Assembly (NCBI GenBank): GCA_964411985.1
Contig: CAYPNF010000017.1
Coordinates: 62,001-126,000 of the forward strand
Direction: 5' to 3'
Origin: CAYPNF01 sp964411985
GTDB taxonomy: Bacteria > Verrucomicrobiota > Verrucomicrobiia > Limisphaerales > J093
Length of the DNA stretch: 64,000 bases
Part shown: one piece after another, positions 34,022 to 42,700 of the stretch
How positions within the stretch are numbered: position 1 is the stretch's first letter
How the letters are laid out: each line of letters begins with the position of its first letter
Made by a program: the position numbers and the translations under genes
Notes under the pieces: generated by a model
Told to the model about the DNA's origin: nothing
Databases searched by the model: none
What the model saw: only the letters and a program-made list of their open reading frames with translations

Positions 34022-34514
34022 CCGGCCAAGGGAACCCCCCTGGCTTCGAAGGCACTCCAACGGTTGGCGGTCGGGCACTCCAGAACCGCAGCAGGAGTGT
34101 GTCTGTCATTGCAGCGGAAGAAAATGAACTCTCATGCTCGTCTTCAGGCTGCCTCGACGGTGGGAGAGCTTTGCTTGACTGCCAGCTGGCGGGACACGAG
34201 TTCGCTGAGACGACTCAAGTGCATCTCTATGCGGGGGCGTGTGAAGCTGGAAAGCGATGAAGTCCATGATTCCAGCTCCTGGCCGACGCCAAGGGCATCT
34301 GGGGGCGAGAGCAGCCGATCGCTGTGGGCAGCCAGGATTCCTCACCTCGTTCAGGGCAGAGCACAAGCATCGAGCGCTCGCGTTAGTGAAAATTACTCAA
34401 TGTCTAGGCCTGAATATCGGCTTTGTGTTCGAGAATGCGCTTTAACTATTGACCGCAAGTCTTCGACATAATTAGGTTTTCTGCCGATTACACTTTCAGC
34501 CACTCGTTGCCAAT
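34022..34514. other. Intergenic region between divergent transcription units
   Basis: About 490 bases between the sigma-like gene (minus) and the NHL-like gene (plus). I see no gene and no strong inverted repeat. It should hold both promoters. Confidence 0.5.
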
Positions 34515-35579
34515 ATGAAACACCGTGCTTTTCTCCTCTCACTCCTGGTTTTCGCTTCTTCATCCCATGGCCAAGAGCTGCCACACGTCAAGGGGGCATC
34601 TATCTCGCTTTATGCGAGTGTCTCGGCCCCCTACGCCATGGATATGGCAAGCGATGGGACACTCTACGTCGGCAACGAGGGGGGACCTGATGCTGTGAAG
34701 GTATGGAAGATCGGACCGGGAGGCTCGCCCGTGGTGGGGTTTGGAAACCGTGGGATTGCCGATCCAGACGCAGTGATCGTGGACAGTTCCGGCACAGTAA
34801 CGTCAATCCCTGGCAGCCTGCTTGTGGGGAGTTCGAGCGAAGGGATCTGCATGGTTCTTCCAAACGGGACGGTGACCACTCTATTTGCTCCAAGCACGAC
34901 TATCGGGAATCCTGACAACTTCGTTTTTGATAACAATGGTCGACTGCTCTGGGCCACTTGGGATGCCGGAGCGGGAATTTCAACTATTAAGGAGGGCAAG
35001 CCTGTCACCCTGTATAGCGGCCCGGCCGGCCATCGAATAGCGGTTGACTCTCTGAACCGGATCGTGGCGTCGGTCTGGAGTAGCACGAATGTTGCCCTGA
35101 TCTCGTCGAGCGGTCTTCTGCTCCAACCAGAATATTTCCATGCGATCCTGGATTCACCGCTGGCTCGAGGCAAAGGAGGCTATTGGGGAAACGATATTTA
35201 CGCAGTTGACCCCGAAAGACGTTTGATCAGGGTTGATGCGACGGGCAAGGTGACAGTCATGGGTAGCGGTTTTATCGCGGACGGGGCTTTCTTGTTTACC
35301 GATGACGGCGCGCTTTTGGTGAGTGAGGGGCCCAACAACAGAATCCTCAAAGTGGTTCCTGATAACGGGCCTCGCCTGCAAATCACAGTAGCGAGCGTGG
35401 ACATTCAGTGGGAATCGGTGAGCGGACTCAATTATCAAGTGGAATATCTTTCCACGCTTACCACCAATCGATGGACGCCGCTGGGCTCGATTATTGTCGG
35501 TAACGGTCAGACGAACTTTGTAACGGATGACGTACGAGGAAACGAGAAACGTTTCTACCGGGTTGTCGAATCGCCATAA
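34515..35579 (+). CDS. Secreted NHL/SMP-30-like beta-propeller protein
   Basis: A 354-residue exported protein with signal peptide MKHRAFLLSLLVFASSSHGQ. The body consists of repeated blade-like strands (DMASDGTLYVGNEGGPDAVK, DPDAVIVDSSGTVTSI, DNFVFDNNGRLLWATWDAG, RIAVDSLNRIVASVWSS, DGAFLFTDDGALLVSEGP, NRILKV). This fits a six-bladed SMP-30/NHL-type propeller. The last ~60 residues (IQWESVSGLNYQVEYLSTL ... WTPLGS ... KRFYRVVES) are the same C-terminal module as in the giant protein and the Ig-repeat protein. Its substrate is unknown; related propellers are lactonases or sugar-binding scaffolds. Confidence 0.8.
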   Translation: MKHRAFLLSLLVFASSSHGQELPHVKGASISLYASVSAPYAMDMASDGTLYVGNEGGPDAVKVWKIGPGGSPVVGFGNRGIADPDAVIVDSSGTVTSIPGSLLVGSSSEGICMVLPNGTVTTLFAPSTTIGNPDNFVFDNNGRLLWATWDAGAGISTIKEGKPVTLYSGPAGHRIAVDSLNRIVASVWSSTNVALISSSGLLLQPEYFHAILDSPLARGKGGYWGNDIYAVDPERRLIRVDATGKVTVMGSGFIADGAFLFTDDGALLVSEGPNNRILKVVPDNGPRLQITVASVDIQWESVSGLNYQVEYLSTLTTNRWTPLGSIIVGNGQTNFVTDDVRGNEKRFYRVVESP

Positions 35580-36402
35580 AGCAAACCAACCGCTGTTGGT
35601 GCTGGGTGGCTCAATTCCCTGAAGGAGCAGAGAGGCGTCCTGTCTGCTGCAACAGCCCAGGTGCGCCACCGAACTCGCCGGTGCAAGCTGACAGAAGCTG
35701 AACCTGGTTTCGGCATAGGGTGGTTCGTGATTCGCAGCGGTGTTCGGCTACTGGTCCTTCGACGAAGGTTTCAGGTCTCTCGGCGGACCGTTTCTTTGGC
35801 TTAAAGCGAAGTGTGCCATCCCCGCTCGAGAATTGCCCTGCTTCTGTTCGAACGGCCAAAAGAAGGCGCGGTCGATGTTAATCGAACCCGCCCGGCCAGA
35901 TCCTCTGAGTCCACTTTGCCGGAAAGCCACCCCAAGTACATCGTCGAATCCCACACAGGAGACGAATGAAATCCCTGCGGGCATGACGGAACTTGTCGTC
36001 GTCATGAATCCTGGGATCCAACCACCCGCGCGGCGAGCTCGTAAAGGTACCGCGCTTCAGGGGCCTGTGAAGTGCAGGTAGGCCGAAGCGTCGAAAGTAG
36101 TGTCGTATGAAGAGGACAAGTCCCATCAAGTGACCACCTATCTAAAGGAGCGATCTGGATACCAAAGCACCCTGGAGTATCTGGACCAAACCGAGCAGAG
36201 AGAGGGAGAGTCGGAAGGCATTCACAACTCAAGGACCCGCGTAGGGCGTCTCAGTTCAGGGACAAACCAACGGGCACGAGTGTTCCCGGTCAACGCTCTG
36301 GTTGCGGATGGTAGCCGTAGATGAACCAAGTGAACCAAGATCTGCTAAAGGGGGGGCTGAGATTCGCTTCACGAAGCACTGAAGTGGCGGGGCCAACTTG
36401 GT
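35580..36402. other. Gene-poor accessory stretch
   Basis: About 820 bases with only short low-quality open frames on both strands and no recognised family. Together with the orphan HTH gene, GIY-YIG gene and tRNA fragment that follow, it looks like decayed accessory DNA. Confidence 0.5.
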
Positions 36403-36765
36403 TCACCCAGCGAAGTTCGCCGTCACCTCCTGGAGCATGCGACGCCAGTCCAGAAGTTGTTGCTCACGATCCCCGCATCTCAGCAACTCCCGCAGACGGC
36501 GCTCGCTGAAAGCATGAATATCCAGTGGCTCGGGGGGAGCTGACAGGTCCCTCTGGATCTCTTCCGGCAACTTCAGAAGATTCATAATCTGCGTAACTCG
36601 AGCTCGTGAAAGGCTTTCTTTAGCAGCTATTTGAGATTGTGTGAGCGACCTATCCACTGACAATTCCTGGCGCCACCTCAGTGCAAGTTGATAAGGGTGC
36701 GATCGGGCCTTGGCGAGCAGGTCAGTGGCCGGACAAACTGGAGTTGAATCATCGGATCCCTCCAT
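36403..36765 (-). CDS. Orphan ParB-like helix-turn-helix protein
   Basis: About 120 residues from ATG at 36765 (MEGSDDSTPVCPATD). The frame stays open to an ATG at 36918, but that overlaps the divergent GIY-YIG gene. The core is a clear HTH: HPYQLALRWRQELSVDRSLT, QSQIAAKESLSRARVTQIMN, LLKLPEEIQRDL, then LDIHAFSERRLRELL. This matches small proteins usually encoded next to serine recombinases in Verrucomicrobiota and Planctomycetes, which resemble the HTH part of ParB. No recombinase gene is present here. A remnant of the same gene lies at 54376-54440. It is probably a leftover of a mobile element, possibly still functional. Confidence 0.65.
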   Translation of the reverse strand: MEGSDDSTPVCPATDLLAKARSHPYQLALRWRQELSVDRSLTQSQIAAKESLSRARVTQIMNLLKLPEEIQRDLSAPPEPLDIHAFSERRLRELLRCGDREQQLLDWRRMLQEVTANFAG

Positions 36766-36901
36766 TTGAAAAGGCACTGGGCCCAGGACGAAGGGAAGTC
36801 CGCCCCATCGCAACAAGGGTATTGCGAGGCGGAACACAAGTTCCCAAGAAGTTCGGTCTTCGCCCCTGCCAGCGGAGCCATTTTCTGAGGGGAGGAGGTG
36901 C

Positions 36902-37174
36902 ATGTTCTTCGTATACATACTCCAGAACCAGGTAGGTAGGTTCTACGTTGGTCAGACCCATGACCTGGCCCAACGACTCGACTCCCACAACGATGCAGGT
37001 CCGGTGCATGCCAAGTTCACGCGCAAGAACGGCCCCTGGCAACTGGTCTGGTACCAAGAATACCCAACCCGCTCCGCCGCCGTGACCCGTGAACGACAAA
37101 TCAAAGCCATGAAATCCTCCCGGTGGATTCTCGAGAACTTGCTCAAGGGTAGAGTCCCGACGCGTCGGGATTAA
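36902..37174 (+). CDS. Small GIY-YIG nuclease-domain protein next to a tRNA fragment
   Basis: A 90-residue single-domain GIY-YIG protein of the UPF0213 (YhbQ) type. The core is FFVYILQNQVGRFYVGQTHD (V-Y-I and Y-V-G in place of GIY and YIG), then LAQRLDSHN with the conserved Arg, HAKFTRKNGPWQLVWYQEYP, and TRSAAVTRERQIK with the metal-binding Glu. The last residues (GRVPTRRD) are encoded by a 16-bp palindrome (37155-37170), and the stop codon is supplied by the broken tRNA-Asn copy. The domain cuts or nicks DNA in homing enzymes and repair proteins; the function of the stand-alone form is poorly known. It is divergent from the HTH gene. Confidence 0.85.
   Translation: MFFVYILQNQVGRFYVGQTHDLAQRLDSHNDAGPVHAKFTRKNGPWQLVWYQEYPTRSAAVTRERQIKAMKSSRWILENLLKGRVPTRRD
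37155..37170. repeat. 16-bp perfect palindrome 1
   Basis: TCCCGACGCGTCGGGA is a perfect palindrome. It forms the 3' end of the GIY-YIG coding region and is immediately followed by tRNA-derived sequence. Confidence 0.85.
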
Positions 37175-37325
37175 CCGGCGGGTTAGAGGTTCTCCCGACA
37201 CGTCGGGATCTGGAGCCACCTCAATTCGGTTGAAATCCGAACTTTCTACCAGGCTCCTTACTCCCTTCATTTTCAAAGGGCCTGATGAACTTCCGGGCCA
37301 TGGCGCTGGCCAGAAGTTCGTGTCC
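37171..37325 (+). repeat. Broken tRNA-Asn 3' half with downstream flank
   Basis: Bases 37171-37192 are identical to tRNA positions 13668-13689, from the anticodon loop through the T-stem. Eleven bases of the T arm (13690-13700) are then replaced by a 17-base palindromic insert, and 37210-37325 matches 13701-13816 at 111 of 116 bases. The 5' half of the tRNA is missing; the GIY-YIG gene occupies that position. This copy cannot make a tRNA. Confidence 0.9.
37193..37208. repeat. 16-bp near-palindrome 2, inserted in the tRNA T arm
   Basis: TCCCGACACGTCGGGA differs from palindrome 1 by one base. It interrupts the T arm of the broken tRNA copy, so it was inserted after or during the duplication. 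Confidence 0.85.
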
Positions 37326-37406
37326 ACACTCTCATCGTCATTCTCCTCTTCATACATTGCCGCACTTTAGGCGGCTGCGTCGACTTCCCTCTGACCAAGA
37401 CGCGCG

Positions 37407-39083
37407 TTAACGGTAGATCGCCTTGCCCCAGCTTTCCGCGCGGTCCCAGTTGTTGGGGCGAGTGGGTTCGGAGAGGTTGCGAATCTCGACTAACTGCCCC
37501 CGCCAGCGGCGTCCGGAGTTATCACTCCAATGGACGGTCCAAGTTGCCGCCAGGGTTTCGCCGGCGCGCGGAGCATCGCCCTGGGCTCTAAGCAGCGCCC
37601 ACGGGATCGCGTATTCTAACGTGTAGCCTCGCCCGTCGGCATCCTTGCGAAAGGCAGCGCGGTAGCCGCTCGGATTGGTCTGGGGGCCGTGGAAGTCCAT
37701 GCCGTAGCTGACATGGAGGCAGTCCTTTTGGCTGGGGGCATGATGCCAGAGGGTCAGATGAACCAGTTTCTCGTTCAGATCCTGAGGCCGCAGCTTGATC
37801 GGCTGACCTTGATAATAGACGTCGGCATTGGCATCCACTGGCCAGCCCAAGGCGCGGTCGGTCGAGATCCGAACCTGGACCCCCCCCCCACGCCACCCCG
37901 CGTCGCCGTCCGTCGCCGGGTCAATGACGTTGAGCATCGGGGCTGGATCCGCCACGTGGGCGCCCACGTAAAGGTAATCACCATCGTACATCATCGCACC
38001 CTCGACGCCGCAATCCCTGGCGCCGTCGCATTCGCTGCGGAACGTCCTCTGTCGATCCCACTCGGACAAGTGGCCGTCAATCACCACCGGTTGGCTGGCA
38101 GGCATGATCTCGATCCGATCCCAGCGCGGCTGGTTCGCGAGCGGCAAGGTGTCCTTGTTGCCGGATTTCTTCTCCGGCAGTTGCCGCACGAACCGGTCGG
38201 GGGCAAAGGGCAGGTTTTGGAACGTGTCGGTCGCGTCCGGATCGAGCCGGGCGGCACTTCCGGCGAGCATGCGCTGTGGGCTGTTCGTTCGACCGCCGGC
38301 CGATTTCGCGGACGTGAAGACGCTTCCCTGGTAAACCTGCACCTCCGTGCCCCGGTCCGGACCTACCTTGACCCCAAACTCGGTGCCTACGTCCAACACG
38401 TTGGCGTCCCGGGTCTCCAGCACGAATCCGCTGGCGGCCTCGGGGACATGCACGACCGCTCGCCCCGCCTGAAGATAGGCTCGCATGGGGGTCTGCAATT
38501 CGAGCGTGGCGGGGCCTTCCAACAGGATCCGGGCACCATTTTGAATCGTCACTTCCATTGTGCCGGCGTCCAAAGAGAGCCGGCCCGGCCCCAGGCGTTG
38601 CCCCGGCCGAATGGCTCCTCGGGAATCCGCAGTCTGCGCCCCTAGACACCGGGTGACGACTGCCAAAGGTGCCGGCTGCGATGGCCTCAAGTTTGTCATC
38701 ACCAATATTCCCACAACGAAGGCCAACGCAGCGAAAGCCCATCCCAACCGGAAAAGCGACGGCCTGCGTCGCGATAGCCAGGCCAGCCAATTGAAGCCCG
38801 GTTCTTCCTGGTCCGTACGATCCGGGCGGGGGCGGCACGCATCATCCTCGGCATGGCTGAACCGCGCCAACGGCTTGTCGGCGAGGGTCGGGCCATACTC
38901 CCACGAAAGCCGGGCATGGATGCTTCCGTAGGCCAGCAGGAAGGAGCGCGCCTGGTCGTCATGGCGCAATAGGTCATTCAAACGCCGATTCTCCGGCTCG
39001 CTCAACGCCTGGAGGTAGAACTTCTCGACCAGCCCCGCCAGTTCAGGGGTCACGCCCTTTTCCGGAGAACGCTCGTGGCTCAT
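37407..39083 (-). CDS. FecR anti-sigma protein with CBM9-like sugar-binding domain
   Basis: A 558-residue protein from ATG at 39083, overlapping the sigma stop as ATGA. Residues about 1-110 are a cytoplasmic anti-sigma-like part (LVEKFYLQALSEPENRRLND, SFLLAYGSIHARL). One membrane helix follows (LGWAFAALAFVVGILVMTNL). A FecR domain (about 175-300: GTMEVTIQNGARILLEGPAT, VLDVGTEFGVKVG, VQVYQGSVF) leads to a C-terminal CBM9/DOMON-like domain (about 335-558: PVVIDGHLSEWD, MMYDGDYLYVGAHVAD, GYTLEYAIPWALL, WDRAESWGKAIYR). FecR proteins hold back their sigma factor until a signal arrives. Fusing a carbohydrate-binding module suggests direct sensing of a sugar in the periplasm. The divergent carbohydrate operon is the likely target. 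Confidence 0.88.
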   Translation of the reverse strand: MSHERSPEKGVTPELAGLVEKFYLQALSEPENRRLNDLLRHDDQARSFLLAYGSIHARLSWEYGPTLADKPLARFSHAEDDACRPRPDRTDQEEPGFNWLAWLSRRRPSLFRLGWAFAALAFVVGILVMTNLRPSQPAPLAVVTRCLGAQTADSRGAIRPGQRLGPGRLSLDAGTMEVTIQNGARILLEGPATLELQTPMRAYLQAGRAVVHVPEAASGFVLETRDANVLDVGTEFGVKVGPDRGTEVQVYQGSVFTSAKSAGGRTNSPQRMLAGSAARLDPDATDTFQNLPFAPDRFVRQLPEKKSGNKDTLPLANQPRWDRIEIMPASQPVVIDGHLSEWDRQRTFRSECDGARDCGVEGAMMYDGDYLYVGAHVADPAPMLNVIDPATDGDAGWRGGGVQVRISTDRALGWPVDANADVYYQGQPIKLRPQDLNEKLVHLTLWHHAPSQKDCLHVSYGMDFHGPQTNPSGYRAAFRKDADGRGYTLEYAIPWALLRAQGDAPRAGETLAATWTVHWSDNSGRRWRGQLVEIRNLSEPTRPNNWDRAESWGKAIYR

Positions 39084-39604
39084 GCGAGTTCTCCCCGTTT
39101 CAGGGTTTGGTTGACGCATTCAAATAGGGTCATCCGTACCCGCTGCATCATTTTGTAGACCGCTTCGGCGCTCAGCCCTTGCGCTTGCGAAAACGACTGG
39201 ACCGTCTGGTCGCTGTGGTAGTATTGCCGCACCAGGTCACGCTGCCGATCGGGCAGCTTCTCTAGGCATTGGTTCAAAGCACGCGCACGCTCCCGCAACA
39301 CCATGTCCTCGTCCATCTGCTGCTGACCCAATCGTTCGACGACATCCGGGTCCAGTGTCACGGCCAGCGATGTCTGTTTGCGGTAATGGGCAGCCACCAG
39401 GTTGCGAGCAATGCCACACAGCCAGGGCGACATTTCTCGTTGGCAGTCGAACCGATCCCGGATCTTCCAGGCGGTCAGGCTGACCTCCTGAAACAACTCC
39501 TCCGCGTCGGCACGATTGGGCACCAGCGTGGCAATGAACCGATAGAGACCGCTCTGGCACTCGACGTACCGCTCGATGAACTGGTCGTCCCGGCTGTTGT
39601 TCAT
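39080..39604 (-). CDS. ECF RNA polymerase sigma factor
   Basis: A 174-residue sigma factor starting MNNSRDDQFIERYVECQSGL at 39604. A longer frame to 39736 runs through the divergent promoter region and is rejected. Region 2 contains YRFIATLVPNRADAEELFQE, then VSLTAWKIRDRFDCQREMSP and WLCGIARNLVAAHYRK. Region 4 is LEKLPDRQRDLVRQYYHSDQ, then SFSQAQGLSAEAVYKMMQRV. It belongs to the Rhodopirellula/Verrucomicrobium-type ECF group. The stop overlaps the start of the FecR gene (ATGA), a sign of translational coupling of a sigma/anti-sigma pair. Confidence 0.93.
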   Translation of the reverse strand: MNNSRDDQFIERYVECQSGLYRFIATLVPNRADAEELFQEVSLTAWKIRDRFDCQREMSPWLCGIARNLVAAHYRKQTSLAVTLDPDVVERLGQQQMDEDMVLRERARALNQCLEKLPDRQRDLVRQYYHSDQTVQSFSQAQGLSAEAVYKMMQRVRMTLFECVNQTLKRGELA

Positions 39605-39667
39605 ATCTGTCGCAGGGCCTGGGTGGGGGGCTTCGTCAACCGCCCCAGAGGGCCTCGTCTGCAGAGT

Positions 39668-39727
39668 ATTGTCGAAACTACAAATAATTGGACAAATAAA
39701 TGTCCAATTTTTACTGGAATCGACAAT
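39668..39727. promoter_or_regulatory. Two concentric inverted repeats in a divergent promoter region
   Basis: The inner arms AATTGGACA/TGTCCAATT (39686-39694, 39701-39709) and the outer arms ATTGTCGA/TCGACAAT (39668-39675, 39720-39727) share exactly the same centre, 39697.5. They lie between the sigma gene (start 39604, minus) and the hydrolase gene (start 39735, plus). Such symmetry suggests a dimeric regulator binding two sites, or a cruciform. AT-rich sequence in the centre could hold promoter elements. Confidence 0.65.
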
Positions 39728-39734
39728 ACACGGC

Positions 39735-42700
39735 ATGAAGCTAACGCTTTTGAACGCCTTGCTGTGTGCGGCCGCCGCCGTGGCGACCGAACCGAAGCCG
39801 TTACCGGTTGGCTCACATGCGTGGGATCATGGCGCGCTGGCCCGGTGTTCCAGTCCCTACAAGCGCGAGGTCATCGTGGATCCGCAAGCGCGCAGTGGCC
39901 AGGCAGTTCGCTTCACCGGCAGCGCCGGGTTCATCAGCATGCACGATGAGGTCCGTATCGCGCCGGGGCGGAGCCGATTCACCGTCCGGTTGCGCCTGGA
40001 GAAAGGCGGTCGTTTCGCGACCGACCTCGAAGCCGGCGGCAAGGGCTTCCAGAGCCGAGCCCCGATCGAGTTTGCCGATCTTCCCGCCGACGGCGGTTTC
40101 ATGGAGCGGGTCGTGGAGCTGAATCTGCCCGGGCCGCTCAACGTGGTCTCGCTGCGCGGCGGGCTTCCGAAGGATTTGATCGTGGACCGGATCACCGTGC
40201 AACCAGCCGCCGACGCCTCCCCAGTGGAAGTGGCCTCCTTGCGGGTAACCAAGCTCGTCCTTGCCCCCGGCGAGGCTGGCGAAACGGGAGTGCTACTGGC
40301 CAACTATTCCGGCCGGGATCGCTCGGTGCGGCTGCGCTTGGTGGCCGAGAGCGGGATTAACACCGAGGAGGTTCTGATGGAAAGCGACGTGCCGTTACCG
40401 GCCACGACCGCGCCCCAATCTTTCACGTTCAAGCTGCCGGTGTTGCCGAAAGCGGGCTACCAGTTGCGGGCCGAGGCCCTGGAGAGTGGCAAGGTGGTGT
40501 CCACCGCCCGGGACATCTTTGTCGTGACCGACCGTCCGCTGCGCGCCGGCCAATACGGCAACTTCAGCATTCATCAGCCCTACTCGGCCGCCGAGGCCGA
40601 CGCCAACGTCGCTGACTTCCGCCGAAACTTTGTCACGGTCACCGAGATAGATTTCTGGGCGCCCTGCGACATGAGCCAGCTCGTGCCCCCGCCGGGCAAG
40701 GACCGCTGGTGGTCCGGCCAGACGGCCCAGCGGTTCAGCACCGAGCAACTCCGCACCTGCATTGCGAAGGCCCACGCGCAGGGCATCGGTGTGCTTGGCT
40801 ACGCCGACTACAGCGTCATCTTCGGGTTCCGCGGCTACGACTTCGGCAGGCGCTTCCCGGATTGTCTGGACTGGCGCACCCAGAACGACAATGGCTTTGT
40901 CTGGCTGGGTTTTGACGCGAAGAACATGGGGTTGGACTCGGATCTGCGCGCGGAGGATGACACCCGCAAGGATGTGAAGGTGACAGGCGTTTCTCGCACC
41001 CTGCATACGAACCCGAACGCCTTCCGCTGGCATGCCGACCAGATGGTCGCCTCGATGAAGCACTTTGGCTGGGATGGGTTCCGCTACGACGACCCAATTG
41101 ATTACGACGCCCGGCAACTGGACTTGCAGGGACGCGAGGCGCCGTTTAACGGCTACGGCCTCGGCGAGGTGATCGCCTACTCGCGCCGCCGCATCGAGGA
41201 AGCCAGGCCCGGCGCGCTGCTCGGCCACAACGGCGATCCGATGCGGGCGTCGTCGGATGCCATGTATGTTTCGGACGACCCGCAACGCATGGACAAGCAG
41301 GAGACGGCGGTCATGCGCAGTGGCGGTTTCATGCTCCAGGAGGGATGGTCCAACTACCTCATGGGTCCGGACGCGAAGGCCACCTGGAAGCAGTGGCGGG
41401 ACCGCAATATCACCGCCGGGCGGGCGGCCCGCCGGGTGGATGGCGATGTCTGCGTTATCACGGACATCCGCGACCACGCGCCCTCTTGGCGGAAGTCAAT
41501 GGTCACCGCGCTGCTGCTCGCCGCCGGAAATCACGTGGCTTACTCGCGAGAGGCCGACCGTTCCTTCCTGTCCCTGGCCAGCCGCTATTGTGATATGATC
41601 TACGGCGATGATCTGCGATGGCTCAGCACAGACGATGCAACGCGAATGTTGAAAGTGGACGCTGGCGGTCGGCCGGTTTGGTGGCGGGATTATGTCCGTT
41701 GCCTTCCAGTCGCGGCGGGCAAACGGATCTACCTGGTTCACCTGGTCAATCCACCCGAGGGCGAGCTGATCAACGACAGCCAGCAATCCGAGCCACTGAA
41801 GGATTTGCGCGTCTCCCTGAACCCGCCCCAAGGTTGGACACCGACGCGCGCCTGGCTGGTCGGGGCGGAGCAGCACCGTCCCTTTGTCGAAGCAGTGGTT
41901 GGGCAGACCCGCCGCAATGACGGCCGGGAGGAACCCTACCTGGAACGGCTCTGCGAGGCCGCGGGCACCCCGTCGGCCGAACCGCTGCCGCTGCATGGCA
42001 ACGCCCTGAGGGTGCCGGAGGTGAGGCTCTGGGGCATCGCCGCCATTGAATGCGAGGGACCGGCGGCGGACATCATGCCTTCGGACGTCCAGCCGCAGTT
42101 CCCCGCGCCCCGGATTCCCGATCCCAATGCGCCCATCCAGGCCGCCACCGGTAGCCCGTGGGAGTTCGCCAAGCTCGGCGTCTCCGCCCTGGCTGGCGGT
42201 GACCGGGGGAAGATCGTCGCCGATCCACTGGCTACGGAAGGCCGGGCAGTGCGGCTGGACGGCTCGCTGTCGCCGAAAGTGCAGCGGAACTCTGGCCTGA
42301 ACTGGGGCTGGGTCCAGCCGATTCCGACCGGCCGCTATCGGATCAGCATAAGCTGTCGCGTGCCGCAGGCTCTGACCGGCCAGCTCACACTCACGTGCTC
42401 CACCGCCAATCAGGCTCACGAGCAAAACAAGTTCCCGAGCTTCCCGCGGTTCGAGAAGCAATACGCCTGGGAGTTGGCGGGCATCCTCACCGATCGTTAT
42501 GGCGTGCTGTCGTGCGAGATGAAATGGGAGGAAATGCCCCACCAGGCCCAGTTGCGGTTGGCAAGCAGCATGCCCGGAGTGTTGATCCAGGAGGTCCTGG
42601 TCGAGTGCCTGCAGATTCTCGACAGCGAGCGCATCAAGTTCTGGAAGGACGGCTGGCCCGAAGGGATGTCACTCGCAGCCCACGAGGGGACCCGCATCTG

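Noticed and set aside
36766..36918. Longer N-terminus of the HTH protein
   Set aside because: It overlaps the start of the divergent GIY-YIG gene and shows no conserved features.
37171..37219. Second tRNA-Asn gene
   Set aside because: Only the 3' half is present and its T arm is interrupted by a palindrome, so it cannot fold as a tRNA.
39576..39734. Longer start for the hydrolase gene
   Set aside because: The extra N-terminus overlaps the sigma gene and the concentric dyads and would bury the signal peptide starting at 39735.
39605..39736. Longer start for the ECF sigma factor
   Set aside because: It would run through the same dyads; the ATG at 39604 gives a standard-length ECF factor.
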